A DNA stretch of 64,000 bases from Chloracidobacterium sp. (GTDB lineage Bacteria; Acidobacteriota; Blastocatellia; Pyrinomonadales; Pyrinomonadaceae). Below the pieces are notes generated by a model that was given only the letters and a program-made list of their open reading frames with translations, ran no database searches and was not told where the DNA came from. This document shows positions 45,345 through 53,313 of the stretch, in pieces. The first letter of the stretch is position 1; each line of letters begins with the position of its first letter. The position numbers and the translations under genes are program-made. Location: contig JADKKB010000007.1 of the NCBI GenBank assembly GCA_016720705.1, positions 1,240,001-1,304,000 of the forward strand, read 5' to 3'.

Positions 45345-47756
45345 ATGGATAACAATTTCGCACCGGCCGGTACGGCAACTTCGAGACAGACAGACAACGC
45401 GGCTCAGACCTCGATGCAGGTACTCAAGCGAAACGGTTCGCTCGAGCCTGTCGACATTAATAAGATCGTCCGAGCGATCACCCGCTGCTGCGTTAATCTG
45501 CCGTCGGTCGACAGCCTCCGCATCGCGACCAAGACGATCAGCGGATTGTACGACGGTGCGACGACCAAGGAACTCGACAAACTCTCGATCCAGACGGCTG
45601 CGAGCCTTATCTTTGAGGAACCGGAATATTCACGACTCGGTGCACGCCTGCTCAACCAGTACGTCGAAAAGGAAGTCCGCAATCAGGAGATCCATTCGTT
45701 TTCACAGTCGATCGCTTTCGGCGTTAAAGAAGGCCTGATCGGCGAACGCGTCGCCAAGTTTGTCATCGACAATAGCCGCAAGCTCAACGATGCCATCGAC
45801 CAGAGCCGCAATGACCTTTTTGAATTTTTTGGGCTGCGGACACTGTACGATCGCTATCTTCTCAAAAATCCGGAAACGCGTGACGTCATCGAAACTCCGC
45901 AGTTTTTCTGGATGCGGGTCGCGTGCGGCCTGGCGGAGAGTCCGTATGAGGCGATCGATCTTTACCATCTGTTTTCGTCGCTAGAATACGTACCGTCGAC
46001 CCCGACGCTGTTTAACTCAGGCACGCGTCACGAGCAGCTTTCGTCGTGCTTTCTGCTTGATTCGCCGCTCGACAGCCTCGACAGCATCTATAAGAAGTAC
46101 GCCGACGTGGCGATGCTATCTAAATTCTCAGGCGGCATCGGCATTGCCTATCACCGCGTTCGTTCTCAGGGCTCGCTCATCCGCGGCACCAACGGCCATT
46201 CGAACGGTATCGTGCCGTGGCTGAAGACTCTTGATTCTTCGGTTTCGGCCGTTAATCAGGGCGGTAAGCGCAAAGGTGCGTGCTGTGTATATCTCGAGAC
46301 CTGGCACGCGGACATCGACGATTTTCTCGAACTGCGCGACAACACGGGCGACGAAGCCCGCCGCACGCACAACCTAAATCTGGCCAACTGGATCCCGGAC
46401 CTGTTTATGAAACGCGTCCAGGCCGATGGCCAGTGGTCGCTGTTTGACCCGAAGGTCGTACCGCATTTCCCCGACCTATACGGCGATGATTTTGAGGCCG
46501 CGTACGTCAAAGCCGAAGAAGATGGCCTGTTTATGCGGCAGATCAATGCCCGTGACCTGTACGCCAAGATGATGCGGACGATGGCCCAGACGGGCAATGG
46601 CTGGATGACGTTTAAGGACGCCTGCAACCGCAAATCAAACCAGACCGCACTGCCGGAAAATGTCGTTCATCTCTCGAACCTTTGCACCGAGATCATCGAG
46701 GTCACATCTGATAGCGAAACCGCTGTGTGCAATCTCGGTTCGATCAATGCATCCCGGTATGTCAGAGACGGCCAGTTTGACTTCGACAAACTCCGCAGCA
46801 ACGTCCGCCTCGCGGTTCGTCAATTGGATAAGGTCATCGACCTTAATTATTACGCGATCCAGTCGACGGCCGACTCAAACAATCGTTGGCGCAACATCGG
46901 ACTCGGTGTGATGGGATTGCAGGACGTTTTCTTTCAGATGCGTCTGCCATTCGACTCGGACGAAGCTCGTAAAATTTCGGCCAAGATCCAAGAAGAGATC
47001 TATTTTGCCGCCCTTGACGCATCGGCAGACCTCGCCGTCGAACGCGGAATGCATCCGGCATTTGCCGACACACGCGCGGCACACGGTGACCTACAGTTCG
47101 ATTTTTGGGGCGTCACGCCGGACGACCTCGGCCGTTGGGATGCACTTCGTGAAAAGATCATTTCGACCGGACTACGTAACAGCCTGATGATCGCCATCGC
47201 ACCGACTGCGACGATCGCCTCGATCGCCGGTTGCTACGAGTGCATCGAACCGCAGGTATCTAATCTCTTTAAGCGCGAGACGCTCTCGGGCGATTTTGTC
47301 CAGATCAATAAATACTTGGTCAGAGAACTTAAGACGGCGGGGCTTTGGACCGATGAGATCAGAAACAAGATCAAACTCAGCGAAGGCTCCGTGCAGGACA
47401 TCGACGCATTTAATGACGAGTTAAAAGCGATTTACCGAACGGCGTGGGAAATCCCTATGCGATCCTTGATCGATATGGCCGCAGATCGCGGAGCCTTTAT
47501 CGACCAATCGGCCTCGCTTAACCTCTTCATGGAAAGCCCGAATATCGGCAAACTCTCGTCAATGTATATGTACGCTTGGCAAAAAGGCCTTAAGACGACC
47601 TACTACCTGCGTTCACGTCCCGCAACGCGGATCGCACAAGTCGCCGCCGCCGATAATATCGCCGCCGTTATCGAAGAACCGAAAAAGGTTTACACGGACG
47701 AGGAAGCGTTGGTGTGTTCGCTGGAAAATCCAGAGGCCTGCGAAGCGTGCCAATAG
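45345..47756 (+). CDS. nrdA: Ribonucleoside-diphosphate reductase, alpha subunit (class I)
   Basis: Reduces NDPs to dNDPs together with NrdB. An ATP-cone (residues about 22-115; 'VLKRNGSLEPVDINKIVRAI') gives allosteric control by ATP/dATP. The catalytic barrel has the first redox Cys in 'QLSSCFLLDS', the radical-site 'HLSNLCTEI' (N-x-C-x-E) and the second redox Cys in 'AVCNLGSIN'. The C-terminal shuttle cysteines are 'CEACQ'. It has 803 residues and is complete. It is the first gene of nrdA - four-helix-bundle gene - nrdB, transcribed from a near-consensus promoter with NrdR boxes. Confidence 0.97.
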   Translation: MDNNFAPAGTATSRQTDNAAQTSMQVLKRNGSLEPVDINKIVRAITRCCVNLPSVDSLRIATKTISGLYDGATTKELDKLSIQTAASLIFEEPEYSRLGARLLNQYVEKEVRNQEIHSFSQSIAFGVKEGLIGERVAKFVIDNSRKLNDAIDQSRNDLFEFFGLRTLYDRYLLKNPETRDVIETPQFFWMRVACGLAESPYEAIDLYHLFSSLEYVPSTPTLFNSGTRHEQLSSCFLLDSPLDSLDSIYKKYADVAMLSKFSGGIGIAYHRVRSQGSLIRGTNGHSNGIVPWLKTLDSSVSAVNQGGKRKGACCVYLETWHADIDDFLELRDNTGDEARRTHNLNLANWIPDLFMKRVQADGQWSLFDPKVVPHFPDLYGDDFEAAYVKAEEDGLFMRQINARDLYAKMMRTMAQTGNGWMTFKDACNRKSNQTALPENVVHLSNLCTEIIEVTSDSETAVCNLGSINASRYVRDGQFDFDKLRSNVRLAVRQLDKVIDLNYYAIQSTADSNNRWRNIGLGVMGLQDVFFQMRLPFDSDEARKISAKIQEEIYFAALDASADLAVERGMHPAFADTRAAHGDLQFDFWGVTPDDLGRWDALREKIISTGLRNSLMIAIAPTATIASIAGCYECIEPQVSNLFKRETLSGDFVQINKYLVRELKTAGLWTDEIRNKIKLSEGSVQDIDAFNDELKAIYRTAWEIPMRSLIDMAADRGAFIDQSASLNLFMESPNIGKLSSMYMYAWQKGLKTTYYLRSRPATRIAQVAAADNIAAVIEEPKKVYTDEEALVCSLENPEACEACQ

Positions 47757-47764
47757 CAAATGAT

Positions 47765-47790
47765 GAATTTCGAATGACGAATATCGAATG
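47765..47790. repeat. Left 26-bp terminal inverted repeat of the nrd cassette
   Basis: It runs from GAATTTCGAATGACG to ATATCGAATG and matches the reverse complement of 48156-48181 at 24 of 26 positions. The motif CGAAT recurs three times inside it. It begins 8 nt after the nrdA stop, and its last three bases are the start codon of the four-helix-bundle gene. Confidence 0.9.
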
Positions 47791-48141
47791 AAGGAATTTG
47801 ATCTCAAATCGCGGACGAAGCAGTTTGCATTGCGAATCATCAAGCTTTTTAGATCACTTCCAATATCATCAGATGCACAAGTAATTGGCAAACAAGTTTT
47901 ACGAAGTGGCACGAGTGTCGGAGCACAATATCGAGAAGCTTGTAGATCGCGATCCGATTCGGAATTCATCAGCAAAATGTCCAGCAGTCTTCAAGAATTG
48001 GACGAGACGGCCTATTGGTTAGAAATCTTAGTCGAGGGTGACTTTGTAATCGCTGAAAAATTAAAAGGATTACAAGACGAGACAGAACAATTGATTGCGA
48101 TATTTGTGACTTCGATCAAGACCGCAAAATCAAAGAAATAG
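47788..48141 (+). CDS. Four-helix-bundle protein (23S rRNA IVP family)
   Basis: A 117-residue all-helical protein of the family named after proteins encoded in 23S rRNA intervening sequences, related in fold to the Avd protein of diversity-generating retroelements. Diagnostic segments are 'QVIGKQVLRSGTSVGAQYRE' and, after 'ACRSRSDSEF', 'LQELDETAYWLEIL'. The molecular role of the family is poorly known; it is basic and may bind nucleic acid. It sits between nrdA and nrdB, flanked by 26-bp inverted repeats, and its start codon is the end of the left repeat. It looks more AT-rich than the nrd genes, suggesting it arrived separately. Confidence 0.9.
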   Translation: MKEFDLKSRTKQFALRIIKLFRSLPISSDAQVIGKQVLRSGTSVGAQYREACRSRSDSEFISKMSSSLQELDETAYWLEILVEGDFVIAEKLKGLQDETEQLIAIFVTSIKTAKSKK

Positions 48142-48155
48142 CTTTTCTGCTCCGA

Positions 48156-48181
48156 CATTCGATATTCGTTACTCGAAATTC
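48156..48181. repeat. Right 26-bp terminal inverted repeat of the nrd cassette
   Basis: It runs from CATTCGATATTCG to ACTCGAAATTC, the inverted partner of 47765-47790 with two mismatches. It ends 6 nt before the nrdB ATG. Without the 417-bp cassette nrdA and nrdB would be only about 14 nt apart. Confidence 0.9.
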
Positions 48182-48187
48182 AATATT

Positions 48188-49186
48188 ATGCTTTTAGATC
48201 CTGGATTTAATTTAACGCTTCGCCCGATGCTGTATCCGGAGTTTTACGAGATGTACCGGAACTCCATCAAGAATACTTGGACAGTCGAGGAAGTAGATTT
48301 TTCGACCGATGTGATGGACCTCAAAAACAAGATGACGTCGGCCGAGCGGCATATGATCAATCGCTTGGTCGCGTTTTTTGCGACGGGTGACTCGATCGTG
48401 TCGAACAATCTCGTGCTGAATCTGTACAAGCACATTAACGCGCCCGAGGCTCGGATGTATCTGTCGAGACAGCTTTTTGAGGAAGCGGTCCACGTGCAAT
48501 TTTACCTGACACTGCTCGACACCTACATCCCCGACCATCACGAACGCGAACAGGCCTTTGCGGCAGTGGACAATATTCCATCGATCCACACGAAGGCTCA
48601 GTTTTGTATGAAGTGGATCGACACCATCAACGATCTCGATTCGCTTCAGACGCCGGAGCACCGTCGGCAGTTTTTGCTCAATCTGATCTGTTTTGCAACC
48701 TGTATCGAGGGGCTTTTCTTCTTTGCGGCATTCGCCTACGTCTATTTTCTGCGTTCTAAGGGCTTGCTCCACGGCCTTGCTGCCGGCACCAACTGGGTTT
48801 TCCGCGACGAATCCGCCCATATGGCGTTTGCCCTCGAGGTCGTCAACAAGGTGCGGATCGAGCAACCGGAGCTTTTCGACGATAGCCTGCATCGCCAGAT
48901 CGTCGAGATGATCGACGAGGCCGTCACCTGCGAAATGCATTTTGCCGAAGACATCCTATCCGGCGGTATTTCGGGGCTCTCAACCGGCGATATGCGGCAG
49001 TATCTCGAGTACATCGCTGACCAGCGTCTGGCAATGCTCGGCCTGCAAAAGGTCTACGGTGCGAAAAATCCATTTTCGTTTATGGATCTGCAGGATGTAC
49101 AGGAACTCGCTAATTTCTTCGAACGCCGCGTCTCGGCGTATCAAGTAGCGGTCGCTGGTGACGTGAGTTTTAACGAATCTTTCTGA
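48188..49186 (+). CDS. nrdB: Ribonucleoside-diphosphate reductase, beta subunit
   Basis: Generates the radical for NrdA. It is a 332-residue ferritin-like R2 protein. Metal ligands are visible: D in 'FATGDSIV', E-x2-H in 'LFEEAVHVQFY', E in 'CIEGLFFFA' and E-x2-H in 'RDESAHMAF'. The Tyr four residues after the first His ('HVQFY') is at the radical-Tyr position, so it is not the Phe-bearing class Ic type. The C-terminus 'GDVSFNESF' is the acidic/aromatic tail that docks on NrdA. It is separated from nrdA only by the inverted-repeat cassette. Confidence 0.97.
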   Translation: MLLDPGFNLTLRPMLYPEFYEMYRNSIKNTWTVEEVDFSTDVMDLKNKMTSAERHMINRLVAFFATGDSIVSNNLVLNLYKHINAPEARMYLSRQLFEEAVHVQFYLTLLDTYIPDHHEREQAFAAVDNIPSIHTKAQFCMKWIDTINDLDSLQTPEHRRQFLLNLICFATCIEGLFFFAAFAYVYFLRSKGLLHGLAAGTNWVFRDESAHMAFALEVVNKVRIEQPELFDDSLHRQIVEMIDEAVTCEMHFAEDILSGGISGLSTGDMRQYLEYIADQRLAMLGLQKVYGAKNPFSFMDLQDVQELANFFERRVSAYQVAVAGDVSFNESF

Positions 49187-49202
49187 GCAATTTTTGGCGA
49201 GA

Positions 49203-49222
49203 CGATATCAAGCTAGATATCG
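49203..49222. terminator. Hairpin between nrdB and the convergent transporter
   Basis: CGATATC and GATATCG form a perfect 7-bp stem with a 6-nt loop. It includes the transporter stop codon and begins 16 nt after the nrdB stop. No T-run follows on either strand. Confidence 0.3.
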
Positions 49223-50364
49223 GAGGCGGACGCTGAGTCATCTGGCGTTCCGCGTCTGCTCACCTGTCGCCAAAGACTGAAGAGAAGGCCGAGAAATGCC
49301 GTCGCCCACGCGGCAAACGCAACATAAAAGAACGTTGTCGGCAGAAACCCAAGGAAATCAAATCCCATAGCGTGGCTCATACGCTCGGTACTCACCGCGT
49401 ACATACCGAGTGGAAAAACCGCGCCCCAGTAGAGCGGGTCGTATCGCATAGGGAATCTTTTGTAAACGTACCGCCAAAGACCAAGTATCACAAGCATTGG
49501 GATCCACCACGTGCCGGTCGCCCAATAAAAGACCGTAAATCCCTTGATAAAGGGCAACAAAGACGTTAGGTACGGCGCATCGGGCGCATTTATTATGAGC
49601 AGCGATCCGGCCAGTGTCGAGATGGCCATTGCTCCCATATTGATCCAGTACGGTGGTGACAGATCATTGGGCGAAAACGGAAAAAAAGTGTAGCGGTAAA
49701 AGATAAGCGACATCATCCAGATGTACAGCATACCGCCCCACAGCCACATCGAGAGCGCAAGAAAGTTCATCTCCAGCTTTCCGGGCTGGGTTACGTGAGC
49801 GGCGAGCAGGGCGCTGAGTACTGAGATCGATTGTGTCGCCACAACGGCGAGCAGCCAGGCTCCGCTGATTCCCTTATCCAGCGTTGGTTTGTTTTCGCGG
49901 ATGGTGAATCCCGCAAATATTGTGTATGTAAGTCCGATCCAGAGCGAGAGAGCCGCCACACCAAGTACCGTGGCCGTGCGATAGTCTTCCGTAAGCAATA
50001 CGAACTGCGCTCCCAGAATGCCGGTCGCGGCAACGGCGGTGAAAAACCCCGGGCCGCGCAGATGATCGGTCATATCGCTCACAAAATTGCGCGGATATCG
50101 GATCAATCTGAGTATAGTCAGGGACCAGACCGCTGCGTATATAAATATATTGAGTAGAAACAGCGATTTGGCAATGAATGGGATCTCTAAACGGTGAGCA
50201 GCAAGCGAGACTATACCAGTCGCCATTACTATGCCGAAATACGCGGGCGACAGGTCCGCAACCGGGGCGAGAATTCCGGGGCTTTCACTCCTCTGTGGTG
50301 TTTCGGACACTGCTGGAAAAGTCCTCCTCAAACGATCAAAGATGCTACTAAGACCAAGTCGCAC
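49213..50364 (-). CDS. TDT/TehA-SLAC1 family transporter
   Basis: A 383-residue membrane protein of the tellurite-resistance/dicarboxylate transporter family, with ten spans. The first helix region 'LSPAYFGIVMATGIVSLAA' is typical of the family, as is 'YPRNFVSDMTDHLRGPGFF'. Family members conduct anions, malate or sulfite; the substrate here is not clear. About 40 polar residues precede the first span. The start is GTG at 50364; no ATG occurs before the first helix. It stands alone, convergent with nrdB. Confidence 0.85.
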   Translation of the reverse strand: MRLGLSSIFDRLRRTFPAVSETPQRSESPGILAPVADLSPAYFGIVMATGIVSLAAHRLEIPFIAKSLFLLNIFIYAAVWSLTILRLIRYPRNFVSDMTDHLRGPGFFTAVAATGILGAQFVLLTEDYRTATVLGVAALSLWIGLTYTIFAGFTIRENKPTLDKGISGAWLLAVVATQSISVLSALLAAHVTQPGKLEMNFLALSMWLWGGMLYIWMMSLIFYRYTFFPFSPNDLSPPYWINMGAMAISTLAGSLLIINAPDAPYLTSLLPFIKGFTVFYWATGTWWIPMLVILGLWRYVYKRFPMRYDPLYWGAVFPLGMYAVSTERMSHAMGFDFLGFLPTTFFYVAFAAWATAFLGLLFSLWRQVSRRGTPDDSASASDI

Positions 50365-50464
50365 CTAGCCGCTAATTTACCGTCAAATGCATAGGACCAT
50401 CGCTAGACCTCTAAAATGTACCACGAAATCGCGAAAGCCATAACACCCTCCCACGGGCACTATA

Positions 50465-50492
50465 CCTGAACGGCATACAGCCGTTAGGTTTT
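50465..50492 (+). terminator. Terminator-like hairpin in a divergent intergenic region
   Basis: CCTGAACGGC and GCCGTTAGG pair (one bulge) around a 5-nt loop and are followed by TTTT. No plus-strand gene ends upstream, so it could be an attenuator in the leader of the monooxygenase gene at 50662, or chance. Confidence 0.35.
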
Positions 50493-50661
50493 GTGCGAGT
50501 TCGGATGATCCTCGACGCAAAGTTGTCGGCGGCATCGGACATACCTATCAGACGATCGCGAGGGCTGTTTTATCGGTAGATCAGTTGTTCGCTTCGTGTT
50601 CGGACCAACTGCAATCTGATATATTGGATTGACTGAATAACTGTGTGGAGTCCGAGTTGAT

Positions 50662-52167
50662 ATGCAGCATTTCGACGTTCTAATAATCGGTGCGGGGCTA
50701 TCCGGGATCGGTGCCGGAGCACGACTTCGGATGGATTGCCCGGAAAAGAGTTTCGCGATCCTTGAGGGGCGTGAGGCGTCCGGCGGAACTTGGGATCTGT
50801 TTCGATATCCGGGCATACGGTCGGACTCGGATATGTTCACGCTCGGTTATAGGTTTAGGCCGTGGAGCGAACCGAAGGCGATCGCTGACGGGCCGTCGAT
50901 ACTCAACTATATTCGCGAAACCGCTACGGAGTACAACCTCGACAAAGAGATCCGGTACGGACATCGAGTACGTCGGGCGGCATGGTCATCAGAAGATTCG
51001 CAATGGACCGTAGAGGCGGAAACGCGACCGGTAGGGAGTGTGTCTACGCCCGGCAAAAACGGGACGCTCGCGGACGCGGGCGATCCTGACACAGTGCATT
51101 TCACTTGCAAATTCCTTTATCTGTGCACAGGTTATTACGATTATACATCGGGCTACACACCCGAATGGCCCGGCTTTGACGACTATACAGGAACCGTCGT
51201 TCATCCGCAGAAATGGCCTGAGGATCTCGACTACGAGGGCAAAAACGTGGTCGTTATCGGCAGCGGAGCGACTGCCGTCACGCTGGTTCCGGCAATGGCC
51301 AAAACCGCCGCTCACGTGACGATGCTCCAGCGTTCGCCGACCTACGTTGTGACGATGCCGGCACAGGACAAGATCGCAAATTTTCTGCGTTCGATCTTAC
51401 CGGCAAGGGCCGCGTATATGCTTTCGCGATGGAAAAACGTCTTTCGGCAGATGTTCTTTTACCAACTGTCGCGCAAGCGTCCGTCGTTTATGAAACGCCT
51501 TATCGCCAAGGGCGTCCGGAGTGAACTCGGGGCGGATTATCCTGAGGAGCATTTTACGCCGGACTATAACCCTTGGGATCAACGCTTGTGTATCGTGCCG
51601 GACTCTGACCTTTTTAAGGCGATCCGCGACGGCAGGGCTTCAGTGGTGACCAGCGAGATCGACACATTTACCGCGACCGGTGTGCGGCTGAAAAGCGGCG
51701 ATCAGCTCGACGCTGACATCATCGTCACGGCAACGGGCCTGGTTCTAAAAATAATGGCCGGACTCGAACTCGTCGTTGACGGCGCTCCGGTCGAGCTTTC
51801 AAAGCTATTTGCCTACAAAGGGATGATGTATAGCGACGTGCCAAACCTCGCTCAAGCTTTTGGATATACCAACGCCTCTTGGACGCTGAAATGCGACCTC
51901 ACATCCGAATACGTCTGTCGGCTGATCAAGTATATGGACGATAATCGTATGGCCTCGTGCGTGCCGCGCCTCTCTGATCCGGCCGTAAAACCCGAACCCG
52001 TGCTCGATTTTAATTCCGGCTACGTTATCCGCGCCCTCGGCGAGTTGCCCAGCCAGGGCTCAAAACATCCCTGGCGACTGCATCAAAACTACGTCAAAGA
52101 CCTCTCGATGCTCCGCTACGGACGCGTCGATGACGGGACGATGGAGTTTCGCCCCGCCGAGCGATAA
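50662..52167 (+). CDS. Baeyer-Villiger-type FAD monooxygenase (EthA-like)
   Basis: A 501-residue class B flavoprotein monooxygenase. The FAD Rossmann motif is at the N-terminus ('VLIIGAGLSGIGAGARL'). A second, NADPH-binding one is 'NVVVIGSGATAVTLVPAM'. Between them is the Baeyer-Villiger fingerprint F-x-G-x3-H-x3-W-P, seen in 'YTGTVVHPQKWPED'. 'GTWDLFRYPGIRSDSDMFTL' is typical of the EthA-like subgroup. It inserts oxygen into ketones or oxidises S or N atoms; the substrate is unknown. It is followed at 47 bp by ribF, which makes its FAD cofactor. Confidence 0.9.
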   Translation: MQHFDVLIIGAGLSGIGAGARLRMDCPEKSFAILEGREASGGTWDLFRYPGIRSDSDMFTLGYRFRPWSEPKAIADGPSILNYIRETATEYNLDKEIRYGHRVRRAAWSSEDSQWTVEAETRPVGSVSTPGKNGTLADAGDPDTVHFTCKFLYLCTGYYDYTSGYTPEWPGFDDYTGTVVHPQKWPEDLDYEGKNVVVIGSGATAVTLVPAMAKTAAHVTMLQRSPTYVVTMPAQDKIANFLRSILPARAAYMLSRWKNVFRQMFFYQLSRKRPSFMKRLIAKGVRSELGADYPEEHFTPDYNPWDQRLCIVPDSDLFKAIRDGRASVVTSEIDTFTATGVRLKSGDQLDADIIVTATGLVLKIMAGLELVVDGAPVELSKLFAYKGMMYSDVPNLAQAFGYTNASWTLKCDLTSEYVCRLIKYMDDNRMASCVPRLSDPAVKPEPVLDFNSGYVIRALGELPSQGSKHPWRLHQNYVKDLSMLRYGRVDDGTMEFRPAER

Positions 52168-52214
52168 CGGCCCTTGTACCACCTGACGTGTTAAAATAGC
52201 TTTTTCTTTGTCGT

Positions 52215-53174
52215 ATGAAGATCTTTCACGGAACCGAAAACGCAAATATTGCCCGGCCGACCGTCTTGACACTCGGTGTTTTTGACGGGCTACACCTCGG
52301 GCATCAGCGAATAATGCGCAAGGTGGTCGAACGCGCTCGGGCGATCAATGCGGTACCTACGGCGATCACTTTTGATCCGCATCCACGGGCGGTACTCCAT
52401 CCGGAATCAGCCCCGCCGCTGCTGCAGACGCTCGATCAGCGGCTGGCAACGCTTGATATGCTTGGGATCAGACAGGCGATCCTTATCCCCTTTACCCGTG
52501 AGTTTGCAGGCCAACCGGCCGAAGATTTCCTCTCAGACATCATTCACGATCGCCTGCAGGCTCGCGAGGTTTATTTAGGCAAAGGCTTTGCTTTCGGCAA
52601 GAATCGCGGCGGCAATATCGACCTTTTGCGTAAGATGAGCCGCGATCTTGGGTTTGTTGCCGAAGAGGTCGAGGAGGTGCAACTCCGCGGTCAGCGTATC
52701 AGCTCATCGCGGATCCGTGAGCTCCTCGACGATGGTCGCGTCAATCTTGTCCGCCGAATGCTCGGGCGGCCATACGGCGTCGAGGGCCTCGTCGTTCACG
52801 GCAATCACCGCGGGCGTACGATCGGTTTTCCGACGGCCAATTTGAAGCCGCATAATCGAGTGATCCCACGATATGGCGTTTACGCGACTGCCACCCTGCT
52901 CGGCGGCGAGTGGCGACGCAGCATCACTAATATCGGCATCCGGCCCACGTTTGAATCCGATTACGAACCATCGATCGAAACACATATATTCGACTTTGAC
53001 GGAGATCTCTACGGAGATGTCCTGCGGGTGCGGTTCCTAAGGCGCATCAGGGACGAGAAGAAGTTCGGCGGCGTTGACGAACTCAAGGCTCAGATCGAGA
53101 TCGATTCACAGAGCGCGAGGAACTATTTTGACCACGAGGGCGTAAGGAATATGCTCGTGGACCTGAGGAGATAA
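52215..53174 (+). CDS. ribF: Bifunctional riboflavin kinase / FAD synthetase
   Basis: Phosphorylates riboflavin to FMN and adenylates FMN to FAD. The N-terminal nucleotidyltransferase has 'LTLGVFDGLHLGHQRIM' (G-x-F-D-G-x-H-x-G-H) and 'SSSRIRELL'. The C-terminal kinase has 'GRTIGFPTANL' and 'YGVYAT', with 'IGIRPTFE' following. It has 319 residues, the full two-domain length. It follows the flavin monooxygenase gene on the same strand at 47 bp. Confidence 0.96.
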   Translation: MKIFHGTENANIARPTVLTLGVFDGLHLGHQRIMRKVVERARAINAVPTAITFDPHPRAVLHPESAPPLLQTLDQRLATLDMLGIRQAILIPFTREFAGQPAEDFLSDIIHDRLQAREVYLGKGFAFGKNRGGNIDLLRKMSRDLGFVAEEVEEVQLRGQRISSSRIRELLDDGRVNLVRRMLGRPYGVEGLVVHGNHRGRTIGFPTANLKPHNRVIPRYGVYATATLLGGEWRRSITNIGIRPTFESDYEPSIETHIFDFDGDLYGDVLRVRFLRRIRDEKKFGGVDELKAQIEIDSQSARNYFDHEGVRNMLVDLRR

Positions 53175-53313
53175 CGGAGACGCGGGCGAAATTAAACAGC
53201 AAAGTAGCTGTCCGCCCTGGCATCTAAGATCTCGATCGTAGCATTTGAGCATTTGCCCGATGTGAACGAATTAGATATTTACCGCAGTCACGGGCGGCGG
53301 TTAACAGACTAAA

